Origin: ZLKRG08 sp046048895
GTDB lineage: Bacteria > Actinomycetota > Actinomycetes > Nanopelagicales > Nanopelagicaceae
Direction: 5' to 3'
NCBI GenBank assembly: GCA_046048895.1
Contig: JBJOFF010000024.1
Span: forward strand, 1-11,409
Length of the DNA: 11,409 nt
Positions 1-6,519 of this stretch are shown here, piece by piece (the first letter of the stretch is position 1; each line of letters begins with the position of its first letter). The translations under genes and the position numbers were made by a program. Under the pieces are notes generated by a model. The model had not been told where the DNA came from, ran no database searches, and worked only from the letters and a program-made list of their open reading frames with translations.

Positions 1-831
1 GACAAAGTTGAGCAACTTGTAACCGAATTATTAGTTGTACTTCGTTCAGGACAAGATATAAATCCTGAGGTAATAAAACGTGCAATCTCGATGCTCAAAT
101 CTAACCCGCAGAAGCATCCAGCAGAAGTCCTATCTTTAAATATTGTAAGCAATCGTGGTCGCACCATTCGACCAAAAACTGCCAACCAAAAAGCATATGT
201 TGAAGCAATCGCCGAAAACACAATTACCTTTGGAATTGGCCCTGCAGGTACTGGTAAAACTTATTTAGCAATGGCTAAAGCGGTTGCCGCACTTCAAGCT
301 CGCGAAGTAAATCGAATTATTCTTACTCGTCCAGCGGTTGAAGCTGGAGAGCACTTGGGTTTCTTGCCAGGAACTCTGACCGAAAAAATCGATCCTTATC
401 TACGTCCGCTATTTGATGCGCTTCACGATATGTTGGATCAAGATTCCATCCCAAAATTAATGCAATCTGGAGTAATCGAGGTAGCTCCACTTGCATATAT
501 GCGTGGCCGCACACTTAATGATTCTTTTATTATTTTAGATGAAGCGCAGAACACCACACCAGAGCAGATGAAGATGTTCTTAACTCGTCTGGGATTTGGT
601 TCCAAAATGGTGATAACTGGTGATATTACCCAAGTGGATTTACCAGGTGGCAAGAACTCTGGTTTAGCGACAATTCGCAAAATTTTAGAAGGAATTGCCG
701 ATATTTCGTTTATGGATTTAACGGCAGAGGATGTAGTTCGCCATAAATTAATTAGCGATATTGTCAGTGCTTATGAAGTTTATGACGAGAAACGCGAAGC
801 AAATCTTTCTCAGACTAGACACCTTCGCTAA
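1..831 (+). CDS. phoH: PhoH-like P-loop ATPase, 5' end outside window
   Basis: The reading frame is open from the first base and ends at TAA 829-831, so the gene is cut by the window edge; 276 codons are visible, whereas PhoH proteins usually have about 320-350 residues. An ATG at 91 lies inside the frame but is probably not the start, because the upstream codons (beginning DKVEQLV) read as normal protein. The Walker A motif GPAGTGKT is at about 238-262. Walker B is in FIILDEAQN (about 526-552), followed by GDITQVDLP, a typical helicase-like segment of the family. PhoH proteins are cytoplasmic ATPases linked to RNA metabolism, and their gene is commonly next to ybeY, as here (2 bases apart). 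The exact biochemical role is not settled for the family. Identification is secure; only the N-terminus is missing. Confidence 0.95.
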   Translation, partial: DKVEQLVTELLVVLRSGQDINPEVIKRAISMLKSNPQKHPAEVLSLNIVSNRGRTIRPKTANQKAYVEAIAENTITFGIGPAGTGKTYLAMAKAVAALQAREVNRIILTRPAVEAGEHLGFLPGTLTEKIDPYLRPLFDALHDMLDQDSIPKLMQSGVIEVAPLAYMRGRTLNDSFIILDEAQNTTPEQMKMFLTRLGFGSKMVITGDITQVDLPGGKNSGLATIRKILEGIADISFMDLTAEDVVRHKLISDIVSAYEVYDEKREANLSQTRHLR

Positions 832-833
832 CG

Positions 834-1265
834 ATGATTGAAATTGAAAATAGATCTGGACAATTAGCTCCAGAAGCAGATGTCCTCAAACTGCTGACAT
901 TCTCAATTAAAGAACTAGGTTTAAATTCAGAGTGCGATTTAACGCTAACTTTTATTGATGATCAGGAGATGGAAGAACTTCACTTAAAGTGGATGTCGCT
1001 ACCTGGCTCTACCGATGTAATGAGCTTTCCAATGGATGAACTTCGCCCGAATGATCCAGAACCTGGAATTTTGGGGGATATCGTGATCTCACCACTCTTT
1101 GCCAGAGCCCAAGCAGAAAAAGCTGGCCACTCATTCGAACATGAGGTAAAAATCTTGGCAGCACATGGTTTATTGCATCTGTTGGGATACGACCACCAAG
1201 AATTGGCGGATGAAAAAGAGATGTTTGCCCTGCAAGAAGATTTAGTAAAGCGAGCATTCAATTGA
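834..1265 (+). CDS. ybeY: Endoribonuclease YbeY (rRNA maturation factor)
   Basis: YbeY is a zinc-dependent endoribonuclease acting in 16S rRNA 3'-end maturation and ribosome quality control. The 143-residue protein has the normal family length and carries the diagnostic metal site HGLLHLLGYDH at residues 111-121 (His111, His115, His121). The ATG at 834 lies 2 bases after the phoH stop, so translation is probably coupled; no clear Shine-Dalgarno sequence stands apart from the phoH coding end. Its last codons overlap the TTG start of the next gene. The phoH-ybeY-corC order is widely conserved in bacteria and supports one operon. Confidence 0.95.
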   Translation: MIEIENRSGQLAPEADVLKLLTFSIKELGLNSECDLTLTFIDDQEMEELHLKWMSLPGSTDVMSFPMDELRPNDPEPGILGDIVISPLFARAQAEKAGHSFEHEVKILAAHGLLHLLGYDHQELADEKEMFALQEDLVKRAFN

Positions 1266-2191
1266 GATATTTCCTCTTATTTTTAGTTGCATTTCTCTCT
1301 GGGTTCGGGGCGATATTTATAAGGCCATTTTCAAAGTTAATTGTTGGCATCGCTAACGCGCTGACACCGGGGCAGAGATTTAAGACCAATATCTTTAAGA
1401 ACGAAGAAGAACTTAGAGAATTGGTAGACCAGGCTCATGAACGCGGATTGGTGGAGCAAGACGAACACGAAATGATTCACTCTGTCTTCGAACTAGGAGA
1501 TACCTTGGTTCGAGAACTGATGGTGCCGCGCACTGAGATGGTTTGGATCGAGCATGATAAAACTCTTCGCCAAGCACTCTCTCTAGCTCTGCGTTCTGGA
1601 TATTCCAGAATTCCGGTGGTCGGAGAGAATATTGATCAGATAGTTGGTATTGCTTACATCAAAGATTTGGCTAAACGAGCACATGATCATCACGAAGCCG
1701 AACAGAGCGAAAAAGTCGAGCAATTAATGCGCCCAGTCGTCTTTGTACCGGAAATTAAATCCGCTGCCGAACTATTAAAAGATATGCAGCGCGATCAGAT
1801 TCATTTAGCGATAGTCGTAGATGAGTATGGCGGCACGGCTGGATTAATTACTATTGAAGACATTATTGAAGAAATTGTGGGCGAAATTGCCGATGAGTTT
1901 GATGATGAAGAAGAGCAATTTGTCTGGCTCTCTGAAGATAAATTAAGAGTCCAGGCAAAAGTTCATATCGAAGATTTAGCTAATGAGTTAGAGATTGAAC
2001 TTGAGCCAGAACTTGCAGATGATGTAGATACCATCGGTGGTTTGATGGCGAAAGTCTTAGGGCGCGTTCCAATTCCTGGCTCAACTTTCAATTTAGCTGG
2101 TTGGAAAGTAACTGCGGAGCGACCGGTTGGAAGACGTCGCCGCATAAGTAGCATGATCATGGAGCGCGAAGAGAGCGAATCTGCGCTGTAA
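1262..2191 (+). CDS. CorC/HlyC-type CBS-domain protein with a reduced membrane region
   Basis: The TTG start at 1262 overlaps the ybeY stop (TTGA). The frame upstream is closed by a TGA at 1211-1213 and offers no ATG or GTG, so this start is well constrained. The protein has 309 residues: one hydrophobic segment at about 2-20, a linker with RPFSKLIVGIANALTPG (21-37), paired CBS domains at about 85-145 and 150-210 (with ELMVPRTEM at 85-93 and AIVVDEYGGTAGLITIEDI at 183-201), and a C-terminal CorC/HlyC domain at about 220-295. Most actinobacterial relatives have around 430 residues with a multi-pass DUF21/CNNM membrane domain first; here only its last part seems to remain. Relatives are linked to magnesium or cobalt homeostasis. 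The name haemolysin is historical. Function here is inferred. Confidence 0.85.
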   Translation: MRYFLLFLVAFLSGFGAIFIRPFSKLIVGIANALTPGQRFKTNIFKNEEELRELVDQAHERGLVEQDEHEMIHSVFELGDTLVRELMVPRTEMVWIEHDKTLRQALSLALRSGYSRIPVVGENIDQIVGIAYIKDLAKRAHDHHEAEQSEKVEQLMRPVVFVPEIKSAAELLKDMQRDQIHLAIVVDEYGGTAGLITIEDIIEEIVGEIADEFDDEEEQFVWLSEDKLRVQAKVHIEDLANELEIELEPELADDVDTIGGLMAKVLGRVPIPGSTFNLAGWKVTAERPVGRRRRISSMIMEREESESAL

Positions 2192-2200
2192 CCTTGTCCA
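2189..2200 (+). promoter_or_regulatory. Possible leaderless promoter -10 for the FAH-family gene
   Basis: TAACCT (2189-2194), which includes the stop codon of the upstream gene, fits the actinobacterial -10 pattern TANNNT and sits exactly 6 bases before the ATG at 2201. No Shine-Dalgarno sequence precedes this ATG. The same spacing recurs before glpX, ndgR and plsC. I see no convincing -35. Read-through from the upstream gene remains possible. Confidence 0.35.
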
Positions 2201-2992
2201 ATGCGCGTAATTAGATTTACACCTAAGCCAGGTGGCGAACTTGGTAGTGATCCACTCTTCGGGGTTCTCGAAGATGACAATCAAACAATCTCGGTAATAA
2301 ATGGTGATCCATTATTTAATGGCATCGCTAAGAATGGCCAAACAATTAAGTTAGAAGAAGTTCGCTTACTTGCTCCGGTATTGCCAAGAAGCAAAGTTGT
2401 ATGTGTTGGTAAGAATTACTCTGATCACGCCAAAGAGATGGGCGGCGAAGTGCCTGCCGAACCAATAATCTTTTTAAAACCAAATACTTCGGTATCTGGT
2501 CCAAATGATGTAATTCAGTGGCCATGGATGTCAGAACGAATTGATCACGAAGCTGAGCTAGCCATTGTCATTGGTCGTATTTGCAAAGATGTGCCCCGTG
2601 AACGCGCCAGCGAAGTTATCTTCGGTTACACCATCGCTAATGATGTCACTGCTCGAGACTTGCAATCGCGCGATGGTCAGTGGACCAGAGCCAAAGGTTT
2701 CGACACTTTCTGCCCGATTGGTCCATGGATTGATACAGATTTCATTCCAGGGAATCAAGAAATTACCTGCACCGTAAACGGTGAAATTAAGCAGCGCGCA
2801 ACACTCAATCAAATGATGTTCGGCGTTGATGAGATCATTCATTTCATTACTTCGGTAATGACTCTGCTTCCAGGAGATGTAATTTTGACTGGCACTCCTG
2901 CAGGAATCGGACCGATCCCAGAAAAGGCGACTGTTAGCTGCGCGATTTCAGGGTTGGGCGAATTAACCAATAAACTCAGCGCCCGTGGGTAA
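2201..2992 (+). CDS. Fumarylacetoacetate hydrolase (FAH) family enzyme
   Basis: This 263-residue protein has the FAH fold signature: VVCVGKNYSDHAKEMG near residue 67, the metal-binding DHEAE at 115-119 (ligands Glu117 and Glu119) and TIANDVTARDL with Asp148 as third ligand, then LTGTPAGIGP near the C-terminus. FAH-family enzymes hydrolyse or decarboxylate acylpyruvate-type substrates (fumarylpyruvate, acetylpyruvate, oxaloacetate) or isomerise hydroxymuconate-type compounds, using Mg2+ or Mn2+. The sequence does not tell which. A housekeeping clean-up role is suggested by context, since no aromatic degradation genes are near and an FAH gene next to gltX is common in Actinobacteria. The end overlaps gltX by 8 bases. 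Family assignment is firm, substrate unknown. Confidence 0.9.
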   Translation: MRVIRFTPKPGGELGSDPLFGVLEDDNQTISVINGDPLFNGIAKNGQTIKLEEVRLLAPVLPRSKVVCVGKNYSDHAKEMGGEVPAEPIIFLKPNTSVSGPNDVIQWPWMSERIDHEAELAIVIGRICKDVPRERASEVIFGYTIANDVTARDLQSRDGQWTRAKGFDTFCPIGPWIDTDFIPGNQEITCTVNGEIKQRATLNQMMFGVDEIIHFITSVMTLLPGDVILTGTPAGIGPIPEKATVSCAISGLGELTNKLSARG

Positions 2993-4454
2993 AACAATTC
3001 ACTCTCAAGTTCGAGTCCGCTTCGCACCTTCTCCGACCGGAGATCTGCATGTGGGCAATATTCGCACTGCGCTCTTTGATTGGGCTTTTGCTCGACATAC
3101 TGGTGGAACTTTTATTTTCCGCATTGAAGATACAGATAAAGAACGCGTTACTAACGAATACATTCAGCGCGCAATTGATACCTTAAAGTGGCTGGGACTT
3201 AATTGGGATGAAGGTCCAGAAGTGGGCGGTCCAAATGGTCCTTACCTACAATCAGAACGCTTACATATTTACAAAGAGTGGTCAGATAAATTCTTAGCAA
3301 GTGGCGCGGCTTATCACTGCTATTGCAGCGCTGAAGAATTAGAAGCCGAACGCGAACGCCAACGTGCTGCAAATGTGGCTCCGGGATATGGCGGAACTTG
3401 TCGCCGTTTAACTGCGGATCAGATCGATAAATTTAAAGCCGAAGGCCGCAAGCCAGTAGTACGTATGCGAATGGATGATGGCAGCACCACTTTCGTAGAC
3501 GAAATTCGTGGCGAAGTTTCTTTTGATCATAAATATGTACCTGACTTCGTTTTAATGCGCGCTGATGGATCGCCGCTTTACACATTGGCGGTAGCAATTG
3601 ATGATGTTTTAATGAAAGTAACTCACGTGCTTCGTGGTGAGGATCTACTCTCTTCGACGCCTCGCCAAATTCAAGTTTATAAAGCGATGGGTTTGAAGGC
3701 AGATCAATATCCAACATTTGCGCACCTGCCATTCGTAATGGGGCAGGACAACGCCAAACTCTCCAAGCGAAATGGTGAAGTTTCAATTGCTTGGTATCGC
3801 GAACAAGGTTTCTTGCCTGAAGCTATCTGTAATTATTTAGCCCTTCTTGGTTGGTCTCCAGGTGAGGACCGCGAAGATATTACGATGAAAGAGTTAGTTG
3901 AATTATTCGAAGTTCATGATGTTCACTCTTCGCCAGCTCGTTTTGATATGAAAAAGCTGGAAGCAATTAATGGCGATAAGATTCGTGCGCTCTCAGCAGA
4001 AGAATTTCTAAATTGGTCGCTACCTTTCTTAACTGGTACTGGAATTATTACTGGTACAGACGCAGAGCTTGCGCTGGTTAAGGCAGCTTTGCCGATCATC
4101 CAAGAGCGCATCGTGAAATTAGATGAGATTCCAGCAATGCTGAAGTTCTTATTTGTGAAAGATTTTGCAGTCGAAACCGACTCAAAAGAGAAGATCAAAG
4201 ATGAACAGAGCAAGCAAGTTCTGAATCGAGCACTTGAAGTACTCGAACCACTAACATCATGGAACCATGAATCAATCGAAGGCGCACTGCGCACTGCATT
4301 GATTGAAGAGTTAGGTCTTAAGCCAAGAATTGCTTTTGGAGCGGTAAGAATTGCAGCAACTGGTAGCCATATCTCACCGCCACTCTTTGAATCAATGGAG
4401 CTACTCGGAAAAGAAGCTGCGATTTCCCGCATTAAAAGCGCGCTTTTACTGTAA
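2985..4454 (+). CDS. gltX: Glutamyl-tRNA synthetase
   Basis: A class I aminoacyl-tRNA synthetase charging tRNA with glutamate. The 489-residue length is normal. It shows the HIGH-like motif in PSPTGDLHVGN (residues 15-25, His22) and the KMSKR-like KLSKR at 258-262. The GTG start at 2985 lies inside the FAH gene (8-base overlap), and no ATG or GTG follows before the conserved VRVRFAPSPTG, so the start is well supported. Part of the zinc-type knuckle is present: Cys112, Cys114 and, 24 residues later, Cys139, but the position two beyond Cys139 is Arg rather than a ligand. The two genes following are tRNA-Gln and tRNA-Glu. Most Actinobacteria lack GlnRS and use a non-discriminating GltX plus GatCAB; whether this GltX also charges tRNA-Gln is inference. 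Confidence 0.97.
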   Translation: MGKTIHSQVRVRFAPSPTGDLHVGNIRTALFDWAFARHTGGTFIFRIEDTDKERVTNEYIQRAIDTLKWLGLNWDEGPEVGGPNGPYLQSERLHIYKEWSDKFLASGAAYHCYCSAEELEAERERQRAANVAPGYGGTCRRLTADQIDKFKAEGRKPVVRMRMDDGSTTFVDEIRGEVSFDHKYVPDFVLMRADGSPLYTLAVAIDDVLMKVTHVLRGEDLLSSTPRQIQVYKAMGLKADQYPTFAHLPFVMGQDNAKLSKRNGEVSIAWYREQGFLPEAICNYLALLGWSPGEDREDITMKELVELFEVHDVHSSPARFDMKKLEAINGDKIRALSAEEFLNWSLPFLTGTGIITGTDAELALVKAALPIIQERIVKLDEIPAMLKFLFVKDFAVETDSKEKIKDEQSKQVLNRALEVLEPLTSWNHESIEGALRTALIEELGLKPRIAFGAVRIAATGSHISPPLFESMELLGKEAAISRIKSALLL

Positions 4455-4466
4455 TTACCTAGCTGA

Positions 4467-4496
4467 TTAGCGATTAGATAAAGCCTTAGATAAACT
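4467..4496 (+). promoter_or_regulatory. Possible promoter of the tRNA-Gln gene
   Basis: TTAGCG (4467-4472) and TAAACT (4491-4496) are separated by 18 bases and would start transcription roughly 18 bases before tRNA-Gln. TAAACT fits the TANNNT -10 pattern of Actinobacteria; the -35 match is weak. A short direct repeat TTAGATAAA (4474-4482 and 4486-4494) lies in the spacer and overlaps the -10. Transcription from gltX could also run into the tRNAs, because no terminator is visible after gltX. Confidence 0.3.
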
Positions 4497-4520
4497 ACGC
4501 AGGCCCTTTACGGGGCACTT

Positions 4521-4592
4521 TGGGGTATGGGGTAATTGGCAGCCCTGCTGATTCTGGTTCAGTAAGTCTAGGTTCGAGTCCTGGTACCCCAG
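4521..4592 (+). tRNA. tRNA-Gln (anticodon CUG)
   Basis: A full cloverleaf can be drawn. The 7-base-pair acceptor stem is TGGGGTA/TACCCCA. The D arm is GGG-loop-CCC. The anticodon stem is GCTGA/TCAGT around the loop TTCTGGT, giving anticodon CTG for the codon CAG. The variable loop has 4 bases, the T stem is CTAGG/CCTGG around TTCGAGT, and the discriminator base is G at 4592. The 3' CCA is not encoded, so it must be added after transcription. It lies directly downstream of gltX, a common actinobacterial arrangement. Confidence 0.97.
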
Positions 4593-4648
4593 CGCAGTAC
4601 AAATTAATAGCTATAGACATTTGAAGCCATGAGCGATTGGTTTTGAAA

Positions 4649-4677
4649 AATGCAGAAAGCCAAAGGCGTTCTGCATT
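4649..4677. repeat. Strong inverted repeat (hairpin) between the two tRNA genes
   Basis: A 9-base perfect inverted repeat, AATGCAGAA (4649-4657) and TTCTGCATT (4669-4677), continues inward past one A/G mismatch into GCC/GGC around an AAA loop. No T-run follows on the plus strand, so it does not look like a terminator for the tRNAs. On the minus strand the stem runs into TTTTT (through 4646), which resembles an intrinsic terminator for leftward transcription. Possible roles are an RNase processing site between the tRNAs, a dispersed palindromic repeat, or a leftward terminator. The role is not known. Confidence 0.6.
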
Positions 4678-4689
4678 GATAGCACTAGA

Positions 4690-4762
4690 GGCCCCGTCGT
4701 CTAGCGGCCTAGGACTCTGGCTTCTCAAGCCAGCTACGAGGGTTCGAATCCCTTCGGGGCTA
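4690..4762 (+). tRNA. tRNA-Glu (anticodon CUC)
   Basis: A complete 73-base cloverleaf. The acceptor stem is GGCCCCG/CGGGGCT, with a G-U pair at its end. The anticodon stem is CTGGC/GCCAG around the loop TTCTCAA, giving anticodon CTC for GAG. The T arm is GAGGG/CCCTT around TTCGAAT, and the discriminator is A at 4762. CCA is not encoded. The glpX start codon follows after only 10 bases. With tRNA-Gln upstream, it forms a pair whose products are both potential substrates of the neighbouring GltX. Confidence 0.97.
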
Positions 4763-4772
4763 CTGTTATCAC
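4761..4772 (+). promoter_or_regulatory. Possible leaderless glpX promoter overlapping the tRNA-Glu 3' end
   Basis: TACTGT (4761-4766) fits TANNNT and stands exactly 6 bases before the glpX ATG at 4773. Its first two bases are the last acceptor-stem base and the discriminator of tRNA-Glu. There is no Shine-Dalgarno sequence in the 10 bases between tRNA and ATG. The -35 is not recognisable, so the call rests on the -10 and the spacing shared with other genes here. Confidence 0.4.
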
Positions 4773-5735
4773 ATGGGCGATACTTCCAATTTTGGAAACT
4801 CAAGAAACCTAGCACTTGAATTGGTGCGCGTAACCGAAACTGCAGCGATTGCTGCATCACGTTGGGTAGGTCGCGGCGCAAAAGATGATGCAGATCAAGC
4901 CGCAGTTGATGCAATGCGCAAAATGATTTCAACTGTCGATATGAATGGTGTAGTGGTTATTGGTGAAGGCGAGAAAGATCAAGCGCCAATGCTCTTTAAT
5001 GGAGAAGTAGTCGGTAACGGAATTGGTATGAACTGCGATGTTGCAGTAGATCCAATAGATGGCACAACTTTGACCGCTAAAGGGTTAAATAATGCAATCT
5101 CAGTAATCGCACTTGCCGAGCGCGGCGCTATGTTCGACGTAAGTGGCGCTTTCTATATGAACAAAATCGCAACCGGACCAGAAGCCGCAGGGGTTATAGA
5201 TATTACTGCGCCGGTATCAGTCAATATTGAAAAAGTTGCCAAAGCTAAGAGAGTGCCGGCTTACGACATCACTGTTGTTCTATTAGATAGACCGCGCCAT
5301 GCCAAACTCGCAGAGGAAATTAGAGCTACTGGCGCTCGCATTAAATTCATCTCTGATGGCGATGTGGCTGGCGCAGTACTTGCAGCAAGACCAAATACTG
5401 GTGCGGATTTATTGATGGGAATTGGCGGAACCACTGAAGGCGTAATCGCTGCATGTGCGATGCGTTGTTTGGGTGGTGAGATTCAAGGAATGTTTGCGCC
5501 GCAATCAGTTGCAGAGCGCGAAATGGCATCTGAACTTGATTTAACTAAAGTATTTACGGCAAAAGATTTAGTAAAAGGTGAAGATATTTTCTTTGCTGCA
5601 ACCGGCATAACAGATGGTGAATTAATGGATGGAGTACGTTTTACCGAGCGCTGTATGACAAGCCAATCTTTAGTGATGCGTGCAAAGAGCCACACTATTC
5701 GTACGATTTCTAGCGAACATCCACACAGATATTGA
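4773..5735 (+). CDS. glpX: Class II fructose-1,6-bisphosphatase GlpX
   Basis: GlpX removes the 1-phosphate from fructose-1,6-bisphosphate, the committed gluconeogenic step, in the cytoplasm with a divalent metal. The 320-residue protein begins with the actinobacterial type N-terminus (RNLALELVRVTETAAIAASRW). It contains the phosphatase signatures VVIGEGEKDQAPML and VAVDPIDGTTLTAKG (metal-binding Asp, Asp and Glu) and ISDGDVAG with LLMGIGGTTEG. The C-terminus stops soon after GVRFTERC...IRTISSEH, about 20 residues shorter than typical Streptomyces homologues but past the conserved core. The ATG at 4773 gives the expected short N-terminal extension. The gene sits between tRNA-Glu and ndgR, a place where I would not expect it in other Actinobacteria, and ends 8 bases from the convergent ndgR. 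Confidence 0.95.
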   Translation: MGDTSNFGNSRNLALELVRVTETAAIAASRWVGRGAKDDADQAAVDAMRKMISTVDMNGVVVIGEGEKDQAPMLFNGEVVGNGIGMNCDVAVDPIDGTTLTAKGLNNAISVIALAERGAMFDVSGAFYMNKIATGPEAAGVIDITAPVSVNIEKVAKAKRVPAYDITVVLLDRPRHAKLAEEIRATGARIKFISDGDVAGAVLAARPNTGADLLMGIGGTTEGVIAACAMRCLGGEIQGMFAPQSVAEREMASELDLTKVFTAKDLVKGEDIFFAATGITDGELMDGVRFTERCMTSQSLVMRAKSHTIRTISSEHPHRY

Positions 5736-5743
5736 GAAAGCTC

Positions 5744-6463
5744 TTAGTTATTTTTTGCTAAATATTCAGATAGCTTCGCGGCAGTAGCAACAATTGCAGC
5801 TGCATGTAATCGGCCAGGTTGGCGACCTAGTCGCTCAATAGGTCCTGAAATACCGACTGCGGCAATCACTTTGTTATTTGGTCCACGTACTGGTGCAGAT
5901 ACTGAAGCCACACCCGCTTCGCGTTCTCCCACAGATTGCGCCCAGCCACGTCGACGAACTGCTGCTAAATGTGCAGCAGTAAAACGTGCTTTACCAAGTG
6001 CGCGATGAATTTTCTCTGAATCTTCCCAAGCTAGCAGTACTTGAGCTGCAGAACCAGCTTGCATAGTTAGGGCTGCGCCAACTGGTACTGAATCTCTCAA
6101 TCCAGATAAACGTTCTGCAACTGCAACACAAACTCTTTGATCACCTTGGCGTTTATATAGCTGAGCAGATTCTCCAGTTGCATCGCGAAGTGCAGCAAGT
6201 GCCGGGGCGGCAGCGGCAAGTAAGCGATCTTCGCCAGCAGCTGCTGCAAGCTCGCCATTTCTCTTACCTAAAATAAAACGGCCAGTTAAATCACGAGATA
6301 CTAAACGATGATGTTCGAGCGCAACTGCCAATCTATGAGCAGTAGGACGAGCGATACCAGTCACCGCGACTAACTCCGCAAGTGAATGTGGTCCGCTCTC
6401 AAGGGCCGCCAAGATGCTTACGGCTTTATCTAATACGCCGACTCCGCTATTCTTGCTGTCCAC
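5744..6463 (-). CDS. ndgR: IclR-family regulator of amino acid synthesis (NdgR/LtbR type)
   Basis: The 239-residue protein starts at GTG (6463-6461). It has an N-terminal winged helix-turn-helix at about residues 8-70 (GVGVLDKAVSILAALESG, then TGIARPTAHRLAVALEHHRLV) and a C-terminal IclR effector domain at about 80-232, including LSGLRDSVPVGAALTMQAGS and RRRGWAQSVGEREAGVASVS. These match the actinobacterial NdgR/LtbR group, which controls leuCD and other amino acid genes and is normally transcribed away from leuC, as here. The gene lacks a Shine-Dalgarno sequence, and a -10-like TAATCT lies 6 bases before GTG, so the mRNA is probably leaderless. A palindrome over that -10 suggests autoregulation. 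It converges on glpX with no terminator between them. Confidence 0.93.
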   Translation of the reverse strand: MDSKNSGVGVLDKAVSILAALESGPHSLAELVAVTGIARPTAHRLAVALEHHRLVSRDLTGRFILGKRNGELAAAAGEDRLLAAAAPALAALRDATGESAQLYKRQGDQRVCVAVAERLSGLRDSVPVGAALTMQAGSAAQVLLAWEDSEKIHRALGKARFTAAHLAAVRRRGWAQSVGEREAGVASVSAPVRGPNNKVIAAVGISGPIERLGRQPGRLHAAAIVATAAKLSEYLAKNN

Positions 6464-6467
6464 GGCA

Positions 6468-6483
6468 TGAGATTAGCATCTCA
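6468..6483. promoter_or_regulatory. Palindrome in the ndgR-leuC divergent region, likely NdgR operator
   Basis: TGAGAT-TAGC-ATCTCA is a perfect 6+6 inverted repeat with a 4-base spacer. It lies in the 56-base region between the divergent starts and covers the putative ndgR -10. IclR-type regulators bind such palindromes as dimers, and leuC-ndgR regions are known targets of this regulator group. The site is seen; that NdgR binds it is inference. Confidence 0.5.
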
Positions 6484-6498
6484 AAATGTGGATAGCAA
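6470..6498 (-). promoter_or_regulatory. Putative ndgR promoter, leaderless
   Basis: On the minus strand TTGCTA (6498-6493) and TAATCT (6475-6470) are separated by 17 bases. The -10 is preceded by TGC, making an extended TGNTAATCT, and ends 6 bases before the GTG start, which puts the transcription start at or next to the start codon. No Shine-Dalgarno sequence is present. The -10 lies within the palindrome at 6468-6483. Confidence 0.5.
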
Positions 6499-6519
6499 AC
6501 TGAAAGGCGCCAAGGAAAA

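Noticed and set aside
91..93. ATG at 91 as the phoH start
   Set aside because: The frame is open to the window edge, and the shorter protein would lack the usual N-terminal part of PhoH.
3923..4432. Long open frame on the minus strand inside gltX
   Set aside because: It lies wholly antisense to a well-identified gene, its product is serine-rich with no recognisable family, and it has no start signal. It is a shadow of gltX codon usage.
4502..4516. Possible terminator hairpin GCCC-TTTAC-GGGGC just before tRNA-Gln
   Set aside because: The stem is only about 4 pairs with no T-run, and it lies in the probable tRNA leader.
6453..6479. Possible leuC promoter TTGCTG to TAGCAT
   Set aside because: The spacer is only 15 bases and both hexamers are poor; no leuC promoter could be assigned with confidence.
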